Of a stretch of DNA of 64,000 bases, positions 1-12,990 are shown piece after piece (the stretch's first letter is position 1; each line of letters starts with the position of its first letter). Below the pieces are notes generated by a model. It was given only the letters and a program-made list of their open reading frames with translations. It did not search any database and was not told where the DNA came from. Made by a program: the position numbers and the translations under genes. This stretch comes from Podocnemis expansa (Eukaryota; Chordata; Testudines; Podocnemididae): positions 17,560,069 through 17,624,068 of the forward strand of contig ML682059.1 of NCBI GenBank assembly GCA_007922195.1, given 5' to 3'.

Positions 1-63
1 TTTTTTTTTGTTTCGAAACAACGAGGTTGTTTCGAAACAAAAGTGCCGTGTGAACACAGCCTA
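1..63. mobile_element. MITE family A, right end only
   Basis: The window opens inside a short inverted-repeat element built from TTTCGAAA-centred palindromes. It ends in GTGTGAACACAGCC, the same type of terminus as the elements at 353-670 and 16858-17732. The left part lies outside the window. Confidence 0.6.
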
Positions 64-352
64 AGGCAGGCACTTATCCCTGCAACAAACACCATTGCCA
101 ACTCTGCCCACATATCTACTCTAATGACACCATCATAGGACCTACTCAAACCCAGCCACTCCATCAGGGACTTATTTACCTGCTCATCCATCAATGGAAT
201 ATATGTCATCATGTGCCAATGATATCACTCAGTCTAACACATTGGCTAAACTGGGCTGTCTCTGTGCAAAAGAATAAATGGACACAAAAGCAAATACAAG
301 AATGGTAACATTCAAACACCAGTAGGGGAACATTTCAAACTCCCTGCAAATT

Positions 353-670
353 CTGTGATGTTCGGACGTGTTATTTTGAAATAACCATTATTTCAAAATA
401 ACACTTTTGCCCTTCTCCTTCCCAGGGTGCCTTACTTTTAGCCTTTATTGGGTGGGGGCATGGCCCAGAGAGGGGGCTATGTTGTCACACCTCCCATGGT
501 GCCCCTCTTCTAAAGCCAAATAGCAAGTCCTGTCTTTGAACATGCTATTTCGCTTTGCGCTTTTCCCTTAATTTGAATTAACTTATTTCAAAATAAGGAC
601 TTTATTTCAAAATAACTCATTTCAAAATAACTTATTTCAAAATAACAGTTTACGTGTGAACATAGCCTTA
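353..670. mobile_element. MITE family A (TTATTTCAAAATAA tiles)
   Basis: A non-coding element of about 320 bp. Its ends are imperfect inverted repeats (GATGTTCGGACGTG on the left, CACGTAAACTGT-like when the right end is reversed). The interior carries repeated TTATTTCAAAATAA-type palindromes near both ends and a middle without them. No coding sequence is seen. The right end abuts a Penelope tail at about 671. Confidence 0.6.
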
Positions 671-1372
671 GTCTAACAAACAAGTCAGCAAAACAAGCAA
701 GGCATCCTGCGGCACTTTTAACGACTAATAAATATATTTATTGCATGAGCTTTCATGAGAGAAAATCCCACTTCATCAGATCTTCTAAGCATTTGATTTT
801 CTCCCTGCAAACTCATGCAATACATAATTTTTTTTAGTCTTTAAAAGTGCCACAAGAGACCTTGGGCATGTCTACACTGATTTTTTTTTTTTCAAAATAA
901 GGAGGCTTATTTTGAAAAAAAACTTTTTACCTGTCCATGCAGGCATTTTGTTATTTTGAAATAAGCACTTCGTTATTTCAGAAAAATGAAGCACTATTTC
1001 AAAATAACAAAACTTGCTTTTATTTCGAAAGAACAATTCTTTTGAAATAGTTATTTTTTTTTAAATCCATTCCAAGCCTTAGAAAATAGGCATTTTCCAA
1101 AATAATGGCCCTATGCTTTCCCCTCTCTTCGCTTATTTTGACATAGAGAGTTTAGTGAAGGTTCTGTATTTCAAACTAATTATTCTTATTTTGTTTCAAA
1201 ATAGTCTTCAGTAGACTCTTATTTTGAAATAACAAATTTGAAATAATGCTATTTTGAAATAATAATTTCAAAATAAATTCAAAATAGTTATTTCAAAATA
1301 ACTATTTTGCAATATCTTTGGCATCGTAGACATACCCCTTGTTTGTTTTGATGACAGTTACGGCTCTTCAAC
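671..1372. mobile_element. Penelope-like tail, inverted dimer, interrupted
   Basis: Two copies of the Penelope 3' tail face each other. A minus-strand copy (671-786) runs into a more degraded plus-strand copy (about 787-863). The plus copy is cut by a MITE at 864-1337 and resumes at 1338 (CTTGTTTGTTTTG), fading near 1372. The tail is recognised by the block 'TTAGTCTTTAAAAGTGCCAC', which also follows endonuclease-coding Penelope sequence at 23.1-26.4 kb. The minus copy holds a hammerhead-like core at 743-779. Confidence 0.65.
864..1337. mobile_element. MITE family A inserted in a Penelope tail
   Basis: The termini GGGCATGTCTAC and GTAGACATACCC are inverted repeats. CTT flanks both sides and reads as a 3-bp target duplication, because removing the element restores the Penelope tail across the junction. 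The interior is packed with TTATTTCAAAATAA-type palindromes in both orientations and has no coding potential. The 3-bp duplication is compatible with a PIF/Harbinger-type transposase, which is an inference. Confidence 0.75.
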
Positions 1373-1683
1373 AGAAACACTTAAAATCAAGGCTCCAAAC
1401 GGAAGCTGCAAAGTTAGAATTCAGTGCAAACCTGAAACCATTTACAAGCGATATGAATAGAGATTTGGCTTGGTTCTGCCATTACAGAAGGTGATTTTCC
1501 CCCTCTTTTAACCTGCTCACTTTCTTGTCTTTTGTTCCACACTGTTTGAATCAAAACAACTTGCTTGGTTTGTTGAAAAAATCTGAACCGACCCTGTGAC
1601 TTACCTTTCTCTGCATTTATATATCCCCTTTCATACTGTAACATCCATTTCACGAGTCTGATGAATTGGGATTTTACCCATGA

Positions 1684-1745
1684 ATTCATGTGATAAATAA
1701 TTTGTTAGTCTTTAAAAGTGACAGAGGACTCCTTGTTTGTTTAGC
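1684..1745 (+). mobile_element. Penelope-like 3' tail fragment
   Basis: A short plus-strand match to the Penelope tail: CATGTGATAAATAATTTG, then TTAGTCTTTAAAAGTG and GGACTCCTTGTTTG. The hammerhead-like part and the end are missing. Confidence 0.5.
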
Positions 1746-2631
1746 ACTATCTAGGTGGATGCTGAGATTTGTAGCAACTGTCTTAGTCACCATATTTCAC
1801 AGAGTAGGTTTGCCCAGAGAAAATTTGTCAGAGTATGTTACATATTTCAAGTTAGTAACCTTTAAAAAGTTATGGGAATTATGTGGAGTGAGGCATATAA
1901 AGGCCTTTCCCCTATTATCCCGTAAATAGTGGTCTGGGAGAGATATAATGGAACTTTGAAAGCTATGGTGAAAATATACGTCACCAGGCAGGTAAATGAC
2001 TGGAATGCCTTACTTCTTCATTTGCACAGAGACGTATACCCCAAGAAATTATGAGCTCTATCTTCGTCGATTTCCTGTATGAGAGTCAGGTGAGGGACCC
2101 TTTAGATTTAACCTAAGCCTTTTGGGAGGGAAGTACCAAGGAGACAGCATGTGTTGGAGTACGTTACTAATTTTAAATTAAATTTATGGGCTATGCATGG
2201 ATGTAGTGCAACAAAAATGTTGAAAGAGGTCAGGAATCATAGGCTTATTATGATAAACCTGCTGAAGAAAGATCATTTAATATTAACAATTTGATGTTAG
2301 TGCTGGTTCCAGTAAGGAAAAACAAAATAGAGTATCTTTGGGGAGGACATTGTGCCTCTTTGCTTCCATTATTAATTTTCTACATTTCCGATCATCTGAT
2401 TTATGCACACACGCACACACAGATACACCTTCACTTTAAAGCAAGTTATTTAAAAAAAAAAAAAAACCCTCCCACAATATTTCTTTCTTCCTTGACTGTG
2501 GAACTGAGGCTTCTAGACCACCTAGTAAGATGTTATTAAACAATTCCCAATGATCATTCATATTTTTCTAATTAAATTCTTCATTCTAATTGATTTTCAG
2601 TTATAATTCTTTTCAGCCTTGGGAAACTGTC
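1746..2631. other. Unassigned AT-rich sequence
   Basis: No gene or recognisable repeat is seen. The short open frames lack splice context and known motifs. There is a short CA-rich stretch near 2406-2425 and an A run near 2450. Confidence 0.4.
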
Positions 2632-2639
2632 CTTTAATG

Positions 2640-2809
2640 CAGTGGTCCTCAGTCTTCCGCAGGTTGTGACAAACTTGGTGGTTTGTCAAAACCCTAAGGA
2701 CACACCCATCCCACACACCGCAGACTGAATCCAGCCATCTCCATGACACACTTCCCATGAGGCTGTGACATGGTAATATTTCCTGACACAGTGGTTAAGA
2801 ATTGTTGCA
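2640..2809. mobile_element. Non-autonomous hAT element
   Basis: About 170 bp. It starts CAGTGGTCCTCAGTC and ends with the degenerate inverse GTGGTTAAGAATTGTTG. It is flanked by CTTTAATG and GTTTAATG, an 8-bp target duplication with one mismatch. hAT elements typically make 8-bp duplications and start CAG. No coding sequence is present. Confidence 0.65.
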
Positions 2810-2817
2810 GTTTAATG

Positions 2818-5800
2818 CACCAAGTATATAAATATTGGACTTTAGTCATCTTTGCACATTAAAGTCATCTGGACTTTAGTCCCTTTCACATTTTAAATTA
2901 AATCAAATCATGATCACATTAATTTTTCACTCTGTGATCAGTTCTGCTTGAGGTCTAATATACAATTCCCACATGTTGGGTGTAACAATTTTTAAGTTAG
3001 AAAATAATTAGAAATTCCAGTGATGTTTTAATACCAGCAACGAGACTTTCCATGTGTCACTCAAAATGGAGGCACCCATGATCATACTGCTTTTTTCATA
3101 TACATTATATATAGATACATAAGGAGCCTATTATCCTGTTCTCTAGTGTTATTGATGTTAAGTAACAGACACCAACTCCATATTTTACTTTATTGGTTAG
3201 GCCAGTGATCCAAAAACATTCAAGAAAATTTCTTCTACGTTATCAGTGACCTGGTAACAGGTATTGCCATTTACGTCATAGAGTGCCACTCCCCTTCCCC
3301 TTTTGACATCTTGATCCTTCCTAAATAGGTTATAAACACAGATTTTAACATTCTAGTCATAAGGATTGTCCCACTCATTTTCAATAATGCCAAATTGATC
3401 AAATTTACACTAAATAAATGGACAATGTCAATTGTTTGTTATCCAGGGTCCTAGCACTGACATATAGGCAATTCAAGAATTTATTTTCTTTATGTCCTTT
3501 GGTTCCTTGATTAATTTTGTTCCCAAAATATTTATTTTGTGCAGAGTGTACATATCTTCCCTCTTTTTATCCTCCCTCTGCTTTTGGTTTAAGACCCTCC
3601 TGAATATGCTAGCCAGCCTTGCTATGAGAAGGTGGGTCCTCCTTGTGTTGAGGTGGAGGGCATCCTGACTAGAAACACCTCCTTCTTCGTAGAAGATGGG
3701 CAAATGTTCCACAAAAGCAAAATTTTCCAATGTACACCACTTACTTACTCAGCAGTCCACTTTCAGAATATTCTGCCTTTGTGTATGGGACAGGAAGCAT
3801 CTCAGAGAAGATTATTTGAATATTTTTTCTTCTTCAGAAATGTTTCCAGATTCCCTGAAAACATTTACTATTTGTGGGAAATTCCCACAATGCAGTTCAC
3901 TAGTGACAATATGAACCATCACCAACAGATCCTTTACCACTGACTTAAAAAAATCTAGTCACTCTTAGAGTTATATCTTATATGTTGATCCTGGGGAGGC
4001 TGCATACCCACCTGTTGTTCACCTGTCTGTCAGAATGTTCTTTCAATTCATCTGATGACTTAATCCTCAACAGGGATTGTCTACCATCCTTGAATGGGTG
4101 GCAAACATTTCGTGGAAAACAGATTAATTTTCTTACAGGCTGAGCTGAGCTACCACCCACAGATGTGTCCCTTACATCTCTCCATTTTCTTTTATCGGCT
4201 GGATCTTGATAGGTATTTTCCTTGTTAAGTATCTGGTATCATTTGGAAACTTATATTTGTGAGGAATTCCTCCTTGTAGCCTTCTCTCTGGTGTCCACAG
4301 ACTGCCCATCCTCAGCTGTATCCTGCTGTGTACAATATCACTGTGACTTCTTGCCTCTGGTGACTACAACCTTGCAAGTATCCTCTTTGAGTTTTTCTGT
4401 CTCAAAAATCCATGTACTTTACAGGATTAAGGATCTTCAAATTCTTTGAACACTACAAAAAAAAAAATCTAGTACCTAATACCATGTGATATCACCACTG
4501 GCAATAGCATCAACAATAAAATAACTTTTTGACAGCTAATTTTGGTGATAAAGCGATTAAACCTTTAATTATTTTGGCATGTTTAAACAAGAAGTCATTA
4601 TAATGAGAAGTTAGCTGCACACTTCCTTTCACATGAAGATTGCCAAATAAAAATATGTTGAATTACATAGTTTCAGTTTTGGCAAAATTACACAAAGGCA
4701 AACCAATGTATAGCTTTTATATCATGTTAATTTTTTAAAATGTCAGTTAAATAATTAAATTGGAATGTTAACAGCAGAGGTTCTTTATTCTGAGGAAATT
4801 ACATTGTCATTAATCTTTCTTCTTGCTGATGTTTCATCTACTACATTATCAGAGTTCTGAAACTCAGTGCTGAGTATAGAGTTTTAATTTTAACTTTGCA
4901 AATCTTTGAGCAATAAATATTCAGCATGAGACTCCAAACTTTATCATAATTATGTCAGATACCATTGAAATTTTAATAATTCAGTTTATTTAATGGATCA
5001 GTGAATTTTCTACTGGTCTGTAGTTGAGATGTGTATGTTGAAGAATATCCAGTACCTACATTTTTGCAGTTATGAAGCCTGGGAAATGCTCAGCCCATTT
5101 TGCTAGTTCTTTAGAAAGCAAAATGTTCTTCACGTTCACCAAACTTGAGGCATAGAGTGAATTCAATCAAGTAGGTAATAAGAACAAAAAATAAGGTAAT
5201 AGAAGTATCAGGCTTTTTAATTTGGGATTTTCTTTGTAATATTATTTTCCCAAATCACCTTAACTAAGGTATTTGGTGTATTCTGAAAATGAATCTTCAA
5301 GGCCAGTAGGAGTACACCCCTCCAACTGGTGGCAAAGGCGAAAGAAGGCGAAAGTTTACTTGTACAGAGCAGGAAGGAGAAGGAAATGGCTGCACCAGGT
5401 CAGGAGAGAGGGGAAGATCTGCCATTCAGATTAAAAGAGAATATTTCTACTCCACGCAATCCTTAAAAATGCCCTCTTTCATTTGCATTGATCTAGCTGC
5501 AAATTCCCTCACTCCCATGGGATCTAAAAAGGAGTGGAGACCTTCATGACCTGCTGTGGGCATTATGTTACTGCCATTTGTCTTTTCAGGGCTGGGAAGG
5601 ATTTCTTTCCTTGCTGCCAGATTGGTCACGATGGGTTTTTCATCTCCCAACAGTAAGTTTCTTTGGGACCAAGTACGGTGGGACAGAAGGGTTAAACTGT
5701 AATGATGTGATTATGTATATAAAACTTGTGTCAAATACACAGTGCAGGTACTTACTCCAGAAGTGATACAGTTTTTGGTCTGGAAGGGATACAGTTATTG

Positions 5801-6141
5801 GCTATAATTGATTGGAAAAGGATTTGAAATAAGACATTTCTGAAGGGAGCTGAGGAAGGTGTGTTTGGGGTTCCATCTGGTACAGAAGACCCTTCCCCCT
5901 CTCTTTTTCTAGCTCCTTTATCCCTATTACAAGGGATTTAACCTATTTAACATTTAACCCCATTACAAGCAACATGATGTCCGGGACAAGACTGGGGATT
6001 ATGCACTGTACAATTGGTACTCCCAGATATTTTAAGACAATAACATTACAACCTAATTAAGCCACATCCACTGCCTCTTCTCTCTCTCCCAGTGTGGCGG
6101 GACAATGCAGATGTATGTTTCTTTTTACTCTAAAGCACATT
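2818..6141. other. Unassigned AT-rich sequence
   Basis: No gene can be supported. The stretch near 3470-3730 reads on the minus strand as an Arg/Lys-rich frame that could be a degraded LINE remnant, but no catalytic motif is visible. The other short frames have no splice sites or known domains. No RNA gene is recognised. Confidence 0.35.
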
Positions 6142-6149
6142 GTATAGGC

Positions 6150-6513
6150 CAAGGGTGGTCAAACTTACTGATCCTCTAAAACTTCATACAAGTTTCAGAA
6201 GTTCTAGAGCTGGGGCATGCCTGCTGGGACTTGGGGATATCTGCCCCATGTGGCATGCCTGCCAGGTCTTCAGTTCTGATCCTGCTGAAGCCCTGAGCCC
6301 CAGGAAATGCCTTCTATGGCCAGAAACCCCAACACCTCCATCCACACTGGGCAGAAGCTTCCAGCCCCACCACCCACCAGACATCAGAAACCCCAAGCTC
6401 TGCAGCTCATTCTGATCGGCAGAAAATGGAGCAGGCGTAGAGGGTTCCGCAAGTCATTCTTTAACTGTAAATGAGCAGCGTGTGGCTCACGAGCTGTGGT
6501 TTAGATACACCTG
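6150..6513. mobile_element. Non-autonomous hAT element
   Basis: 364 bp between CAAGGGTGGTCAAACTTAC and the degraded inverse ending ACACCTG. The flanks GTATAGGC and GTATAGAC form an 8-bp target duplication with one mismatch. The right subterminal sequence 'GTGGCTCACGAGCTGTGG' resembles that of the elements at 57594 and 61169. The middle (6210-6420) is GC-rich and non-coding. Confidence 0.65.
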
Positions 6514-6521
6514 GTATAGAC

Positions 6522-8394
6522 TATGCAGAGATCAGTTCATCCACTTGTGAAATGTCACTTCTGTGGTGAAATGTGGTGAATGTTTAACAATTTACCTAAA
6601 TACTACAAAAGAGTAGATCATAAATTAATAATACTGTATTCAGTTGAAATTCCGGAGGCTATTTAATTTGGCAGCCGGTAACTTACCCAGTTTGTTATCT
6701 GGCCAGCATGCTGGAGTTAATAGCCTTAATTCTTGTGAAATCTGCCATGTGATATTTAATTATCCCATTTGGTTAGGTCCTTAGATTTATGTATCATGAA
6801 CAATATAATACCCCCAGCACTACATAGCTTCCATCACCATGTTATGGCATTGATTCAATACTGACTCAGAGTGAAGAATGCCACCTACTGAGTGACCAAC
6901 ACTACTTCCTGTAACAGCTGGGTTTTCCTCAGAGGTCTTCCATCCCAATTACACAGCATGCCCAATCTTGCTTAGTTTATGAGGTATGACAAGATCAAAG
7001 CCCAAAGTGCCATGACTACAGACTTACCCTGTCTTGTGTATTTGGCATGCTAGCAAATTTATGTCAAATGCATGTATCAAATGATTTCTAGTCAAATGGA
7101 TGTGTATTATAGCTATTACAGAGAGAGAAAATTATTGTACTAATAATACTCCTTCAAAACTGTTTCAGAGCTTGCTTTTACTTCATCTTGTTGACTTTGA
7201 ATCACTTGTATATTATTTGCTGACACAACTAGGGAGACTGTAGAGGGTTTATGATTGCATTAGCAAGGTATTAGGAATATAGAAATATTATATCACTTGT
7301 CAAGTTCTGTTAACACAGAAGTGAAATTCTGTATTCTCATTGCACAGATTTGCTTTTTTTGGATGCAATGTCATCTGAATGAGACTTCAAGCAAAAATTA
7401 AAGTCCGCTTCTCCCACGTACACAAGTGTAGAATGCACCCCTTCCTTTATCCTACTCCTTACTTTTCACTCACCCAAAATATCAATCCTAACATACCACT
7501 TAACCAACCTTAACAGATGATTGCCTTTCTTCTCTTCCTCATTCTCTTATTCTCTCTGCACAAACTCATCTCCCCATGTGAGGGTTAGTTTCCTCTCCAC
7601 TTTGCCCTTTTCCCAGCACTTACCTCTACTTTTAACATTTTTTTCCATGCCTGCTGCAATGAAAGAATATCTCACATTAGTTTCACTTTCTCTTACTATT
7701 GTAGAAAGCCTCTAGCTGTCAGTTCCCGAGCTCTGTCAGCTTTGCAAGGGAAGACATTACAAACTGGTGGCTCTCTATATAGTCAAGTACCATGATAAAG
7801 TGGCAGCGATCACATAACCTCAGAATTCTGCCGGGAGACATAGATCCCTGATGATGCTGTCAGATATCACATTGCTGTCTTATCAGATATTTTTGCAATT
7901 GTTTTACATACTAGACTTCACTCTAATTTTATTCACCAGACACAGCTGTTTAAAGAGCAATCAATTCACTGGGCATCTTCTCTTATGAACCCTTCCTTTT
8001 AATTTCACCAGCATGCCTTTTTTACTCACCTTACCACAAATGGGTTCAAAACATCCAAACAAACAACTATAATATAACTAACCTGACTGATATTACTGCA
8101 CCACTTCCTACACATTCTTTTGTGCTTGTTGGCATTAGTATAGGTTTAGGTCTTTTAACTTTTTGTTCTGTGGTTAGGAGAAAATATAACTTCCTTTTTT
8201 TCTCCTAGTTTGTCAATCAGAAATTTACATCAATGATGATTTTTTCAAGGTATTTCAGTGTAGATGAACTATTTAGGTGCCTAAGACTCTTTTATTAAAA
8301 ATACTGGATATATCAACAGGAAAAATTTGAAAAAAAAAATTAAGTCAAGATGATGACTTTGGAAGAGCGGCAAGTTAATTCTTTTTATTTCAAG
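6522..8394. other. Unassigned AT-rich sequence
   Basis: No gene, RNA gene or classifiable repeat is recognised. Pyrimidine-rich tracts lie near 7520-7700. Their apparent open frame is low-complexity Ser/Leu and is not credible as a gene. Confidence 0.35.
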
Positions 8395-8560
8395 AACATA
8401 AGAATGGCCATCCTGCATTAGACCAATGGTCCAGCTAGCCCAGTATCCTGTCTTTGGACGGTGGACAATACCAGCTGGGAATGACTAAAACAGGATTCCC
8501 TGTCTGTGAAATTGACCAGGAGCTGGTCAGTTTAACAGGCAGGAATCTGTGAAATTGACC
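8395..8560 (-). mobile_element. CR1-type LINE 3' fragment
   Basis: The block from AAGAACATAAGAATGGCC through 'GTCCAGCTAGCCCAGTATCC' is recognised as the reverse complement of a common reptilian CR1 3' region. Only this end piece is present. It runs into GC-rich sequence at about 8560. No RT codons remain. Confidence 0.5.
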
Positions 8561-8859
8561 AGACTCCTACCTGATGGCTGGGCAGCACAAGCATTTGGGA
8601 ACCAGATGGGATCCCAGTGGGTTCCTAGGCCCCGCAGCCCACAGAGGGGGATTGGCTCCTAGCCCCTCTCTATAGGCTGCAGGAACTGGCTGCCAGCCCC
8701 TGTCCATGGCTATGAGGGGCTGGGAGCCAATCTGGCCCCAGCTCCTCACCACAGTGTTGGAGCTGGATTGGGCCCCCTAGCTGGATCAGGCCCTCGTCCG
8801 ATCATGCCCAGGCGTGGGGAAGGGGGAGGGTCCTACCCTGTAAAGTCGGCTTAAAAGCG

Positions 8860-9125
8860 TGTGTGGAGCTGGGTGTATGGGGTCCCTTCCCCCGCTGCCA
8901 GGCCAGCACGGGAAAGCTAGGCATGCAAGGATCTCTTCCTTCACTGCCCCTCTAGGGCTGGGGAAGCTGAACATGCAGGGTTCCCTTCCTCCACTGCCCA
9001 GCCAGCACGCGGGGAGCTGGGTGCAGGGGGATCCCTTCCTTTTATGCTAGCTAGCAGCAGGGGAGATGGGCATGTGGCATCCCTTCCCCCACTGCCCGGC
9101 TAGCAAGCTGTGAGCAGGGTGGGAA
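8860..9125. repeat. GC-rich minisatellite, ~60-bp unit
   Basis: About four imperfect units, each reading roughly as a 'GCTGGG..CATG..GG.TCCCTTCC' block followed by 'CACTGCCC.GCCAGCA'. The surrounding 8560-9230 is also GC-rich. Open frames across it on both strands are by-products of the repeat. Confidence 0.55.
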
Positions 9126-9229
9126 GTCCCTTCCACCCCCTCTCTCCCACCCCCCGCCCCTTGGCCAGGGTGCTGAAACCTGACCCTTTCTTCCAGAGTG
9201 CCATGCACCTGGGGAGGAAGGTCAAACCA

Positions 9230-9482
9230 AGGGTTAAATCAATCTAACTGTTAAATCAATACAACACATCCATACAGTGTTATATTGATGTAATAGTTTT
9301 GATTACCTGTCATATTGATATAAAAGTAGGTTTTATTATATCGATTTGACTTTCCTTACAGTGTAATGATGGAGTTTGTGTGGACCTAACCTTGTGTGGA
9401 CCTAACATTGTGTGGACCTAACCTTGTTTAAATGGAAATAACCAGTGTTATTTTGATTTAAAAGCTGTGTGTGGGCATACCT
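9230..9482. mobile_element. MITE family D, right part
   Basis: A short inverted-repeat element with repeated TATATTGATATA/ATATCGATTT-type palindromes. It ends at GTGTGTGGGCATACCTC, whose reverse complement resembles the GGTATGTCCACA terminus of family A. The left terminus is not found. The GC-rich minisatellite upstream may be its interior, since elements at 24125 and 49265 have similar interiors. Confidence 0.4.
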
Positions 9483-9719
9483 CTTGAGTATTTCACAGTC
9501 GCCATCACCATTCTGGTTGGGTGGTTGGTAGTATATTCTTATTCAATTCTGGAAATTCTATCTTTAGTGATTCTTTGATTCATTTGAGGTTTTTACTGTA
9601 TTTGACTCAATGCTTTGTTTCACATTCAGGACCACTGTCCAGCTAGCCTGACCTCCTTTGTCAGTCCTATATATTTCACAACCTAATATTACCATATCCC
9701 AGTCAATAGTATCATTCCA

Positions 9720-10480
9720 TCAAGTTTCTCTGTTATGCAGAAGTTAAGCGCCTGAGATATGGGGTCTGGTATAGCAGGCCTGGTATGAGGCCAGATGCTT
9801 GAACTAACATAGTAAAGAATGAGATAAAGCACTTAAGATAGAGGCAAAGTTAAACCCTCCTCTGATACAAAATATGCCTGCCTGCAAGTTCAGAGACCCT
9901 GCCAAACCAGGGCTGATGCTGGAAAAATACACATATTTCTCAGTGCCAAGCATAGCATATTGAGGAAACACATTGCTCAAAGGTGTTACCAGAACACCCT
10001 GATACCAAATAGAGCATGAATATAGTTCTTAAAGATAACAAGGACACATTGACCATTCCTAAAGAAAAGGTCATGTTGACAGTATGAGGGATGGAAATGT
10101 TTTGATCTAACTAATATGTATAATGTAAAAGATGGTAACCAACCACTTCAGAATGGCAATACGTATCTTGTTTGTTTCAGTGTAAAAAAGAGGTTCTCAG
10201 AGGGTCTGTCTTAGACAAGCCTTGAGGGGGATAGAATGTCCCACCATTCACTGAGCCACCTCCATTGTCACAGACATACATGCACTAGTGTAACTCCAGA
10301 CATTGCTCCGAAAAGCTAGCATCATGCTTCATCAACACTAAAACTGGTGGGGTACCTTTTCTACCAAGCCATGTCTGCTATATTCTGAGGCAGTTTGATC
10401 TAGGGCTGCAATACTGTCTACCTGAGCAGAGCTGGAGCAACACATGCAAAGAACCAGCATGCAGTCAAAAACACCTGTTA
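9720..10480. other. Possible LTR-like dispersed repeat
   Basis: Mixed-composition sequence lacking codons. It includes repeated wording such as 'GGTCTGGTATAGCAGGCCTGGTATGAGG', split here by class, that is familiar from reptilian repeats. No ends, target duplication or polymerase are found, so the class is unproven. Confidence 0.25.
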
Positions 10481-10739
10481 TGTTGATATTCTTATTTAGT
10501 TTCAGCCATCTGAGTATTTATAGTTATAATATTTGAATACAAGTATTTATAAAATTTGTCAATATTTAGTTGTCTGCCTTCATGTGATATAATTGAATGA
10601 AATTCTTTTTCATTTGACTCTTTCCCTTCAGTTCCTACATACACATTTTCAACTTCTAGTCTTCCATTTTACTGTTAGGTAGAGTATTCCCTATGAGAAA
10701 TCCTTCCTTAATGGACCATGACACACTGTACCCCAAGAT

Positions 10740-11395
10740 AAACTTCTATGGTGGGATTGTGTATCACTCAGGTTCACCCTGATAATGTAAATGCATATTA
10801 TTTAATGCAAAGTGTTATGCAAGATGTTTTGGGAATGCTGATGACATACTGAGCCTTATTCATATATGTTTGTTGCAACATCATATGCATGGTGCTGAAA
10901 CTTCACTATGTATTGCTCCTAAAGGTGGGTTTCATAACTTCAAGCAGATTCAGACAAAACCCTCCAAGAGCAGTAATGCAGTTTGTGTCTCATGAAGGCA
11001 TGTGTAAAACAAGCCAGGTCTTCCAGGGACAAAAGATTGGCCTAAGTTTCAGACAACAATCAAAGGGACTCTCAAGTGAACCATCCTCCTTTTCCTTGGC
11101 TGGCTCAGAGCCATGATAAAGAATGCTCACAACTCATGACATGGCTGAACTTGTACATGGACATTGTTTATCACCTGACTCTAAAATGGGTGTGGGGAAT
11201 GCCTCAAAAGGGGGAAAAGAACCCCACTTTGCTGTTTTCTCTCTTTTGTATTCCATCAGTTAACACCACCAAGCAACTGAAATACTGACCTGGGAAGTTC
11301 CTGCTGGAGCCAGACCAACCGGCCTGTAGCAAGAATCATCTAAGACTGTAAGGTTGCTGAAAGCATTAAACTCAATTTAGAATGTGATTGGCCTT
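10740..11395. other. Possible LTR-like dispersed repeat
   Basis: Non-coding sequence with the look of an old repeat (ATGCAAAGTGTTATGCAAGATG, read here only as a similarity to reptile repeats). Two open frames of about 70 residues have no recognisable motif. Boundaries are approximate. Confidence 0.25.
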
Positions 11396-11399
11396 TTAT

Positions 11400-12980
11400 T
11401 TACTTTTTTATCAAATCCAAACTCATTTGCTCTGCCTTATAATCACTTAAAATATTTCTATACTTAATACATTTGTTTATCTAATGTAGTAACTGTGTAA
11501 AAGATCCAAGGGAAGACAGATCAAGAGAGACTAATTCCATACCTATTTTTAACTTTGTGTATCAGATAGATAGATAGATAGATAGGCTGCCTTTGTAGCA
11601 GAAGTTAAACAATTTCCAATATGATTTATATATAGCTGCCAAGTTTCTTATTTTGGCATCTGTCTACTGCACATTTCCTCATTCATATGTAGGCAATGTC
11701 TTATTTTTATAGGCAATATCTTATTTTGACTTCTGAATATATTTCAGCTAACTTCAGTACTTGATAGAAGAAAAACAAATACCCAAAATGAAGTATATTT
11801 CTACTCTCTGATTAATTCAATTGCTACCCCAACAGGAATGGAAATGGCCTTGGATCAAAACAATCTGATACACTTTCTTAATAATCCTTTCTGTGTTGTA
11901 AGGGTCTGCTTTAATGGTGTCAGACTTCTTCACAGTTCAGTTTAGATCCAGTTACAAAGATCAGACAGATTTGCAACTGTGGTCTTAATCCACACCTATT
12001 TTCTGATATAACAACAGAAATGGCATTCAGTTTAGGTCCAAAATTCAGGTAGTTTTGTTTTCTCAGTTAGTATTAAGTAATAGTCACTTTAGGTACAAAA
12101 ATATAATTGTGCTGCAGAAATATTGTGTTCCTCAATTACAAGAGCTAAGGTGATGCATTCCTGCCAAAATTAAAATGAAGCAGCTGTTTCAACTAGCTAC
12201 TCCTCAAGAAATTTCTTTTTAAAAGAACAATTTTTTTTTTCACCAAGCTAAATTACTTAATTAATCCCAAGTAAAGTCCTCAGATGGTTTTTTTTTTCTC
12301 CAGCCAAGACATCTTTTTCTCTTCCTTTCTCTCTCTGTGTATATATCTATACATAAGTATATATATACACACACAAACTGCCTCTCTTTTCTGCTTCAGA
12401 AAGCTGAGATGTGAGAAATAGAGGTGATGGAGAAACTGAATGCTCAACAGCACAGGTCGTAAAGGATCCTTTTCGGCACTTGTGAACTGAACTGGGACAG
12501 CACAGCTGGATGTCAACATTAATTCCTCAATAATTAATGATTAATCTATTAAAGTTTAATGGTGAGTTGACAAGTAATGGCCTGGCTGCCATGTCACTTA
12601 ATTGTAAATATAGCAAGTTGCCTGGAAATGCTCTTTTGCTTTCTTCTAGGAGAGAAAGAAACAATGTGCAAAAGAAAAAAAGGTTCAAGTGGAAAAGCAG
12701 TTCTGCTTTCTGGTCAGGACTGAGCACTTTTGCCTACTTCCAACAACAGATACTTCACTTAAGAAAGAGATATAGTTCTTATGGGAACATAGCATCCATG
12801 ACCCTGGTAGCCTGCTCCACTTCAGTTCTATATAAAACAAATCTATTCTTAATGCACAATAGCTTAGCACTGGTTGTAGCACCAGTATCAAATGGCCCAT
12901 GTTAAACAACTACTTTAAGGAATAAATTTTCAAAGCAGTGCATGGTATCCATTAATACAAATGGGAACCTCTGTCATACT
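11400..12980. other. Unassigned AT-rich sequence with a (GATA)n microsatellite
   Basis: A (GATA)n run lies at 11564-11585. An AT/AC-rich patch lies near 12340-12375. No gene is supported. The 122-residue plus frame at 12537-12905 overlaps two minus frames and shows no domain, signal or coiled coil. Confidence 0.35.
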
Positions 12981-12990
12981 GAAAATGTAC

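Noticed and set aside
3632..3943. 103-codon plus frame
   Set aside because: Overlaps an equally long minus frame, with no motif or splice context.
12537..12909. 122-codon plus frame
   Set aside because: No recognised domain, overlapped by two minus frames, and no CpG or codon signal of constraint.
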